This document shows positions 63,090 to 63,144 of a stretch of 63,144 bases of DNA, piece by piece. This DNA comes from Phallusia fumigata (Eukaryota > Chordata > Ascidiacea > Phlebobranchia > Ascidiidae), in NCBI GenBank assembly GCA_008931825.1, contig QXVZ01034327.1:1-63144 (forward strand), given 5' to 3'. How positions within the stretch are numbered: the first letter of the stretch is position 1; every line of letters begins with the position of its first letter. The notes under the pieces are model-generated. The model did no database searches, had not been told where the DNA came from, and was given only the letters and a program-made list of their open reading frames with translations. A program made the translations under genes and the position numbers.

Positions 63090-63144
63090 AAACTTAACCA
63101 TAAAGTAACATTATTTCATAACAGGTAGTTAGTCCTGAAATTGA

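Overview
This is eukaryotic DNA: AT-rich, short exons split by GT-AG introns, and much transposon debris. Ten isolated N characters mark contig joins. At three of them the flanks are near-identical duplicates, as when two divergent haplotypes fail to merge, so the source animal is probably very heterozygous. Mesothelin/stereocilin-type helical repeats, Ty3/gypsy and BEL/Pao gag remnants, a CR1/L2-like LINE and many hAT-type MITEs fit an invertebrate deuterostome. A tunicate such as Ciona is my best guess, but that is inference and not shown by the sequence alone.

Main gene. One very large gene lies on the minus strand. I place 38 exons from 51260 down to a stop codon at 2392, about 1,545 codons. 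Exon phases agree across every intron but one. The N-terminal half (51.3-34.2 kb) is built from small exons that are all phase 1 at both ends, several of them rich in glycine-zipper stretches. The C-terminal half (28.4-2.4 kb) carries repeats with an LG.....L..-[DE]- pattern like mesothelin, stereocilin and otoancorin. A hydrophobic stretch opens the last exon. One small exon seems to be missing between 18.08 and 14.77 kb.

Right end. Three cysteine-rich minus-strand exons at 61.1-62.8 kb are either the N terminus of the same gene or a separate gene; the phases allow both. A plus-strand gene begins at 58885 after a GC-richer promoter-like stretch and a 180-195 bp minisatellite, and has a second exon at 60901-60993.

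Mobile DNA. The introns are dominated by one repeat family. It has a conserved head, a central tandem array with a period of 129 bp, and a tail with an 8-bp perfect terminal hairpin. This looks like a non-autonomous Helentron-type (DINE-1/pearl-like) element. Every copy between 5.9 and 51 kb lies antisense to the big minus-strand gene, and every copy at 58.9-62.5 kb lies antisense to the plus-strand gene. hAT-type MITEs with 8-bp target-site duplications are inserted into these elements. One of them (49681-50652) carries the last exon of an activin/BMP type II receptor-like kinase, with its splice acceptor and a poly(A) signal. I regard this captured exon as the most interesting single observation.

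Left end. Positions 1-1370 hold a Ty3/gypsy gag remnant and a decayed hAT (GTF2I/ZBED-type) transposase remnant.
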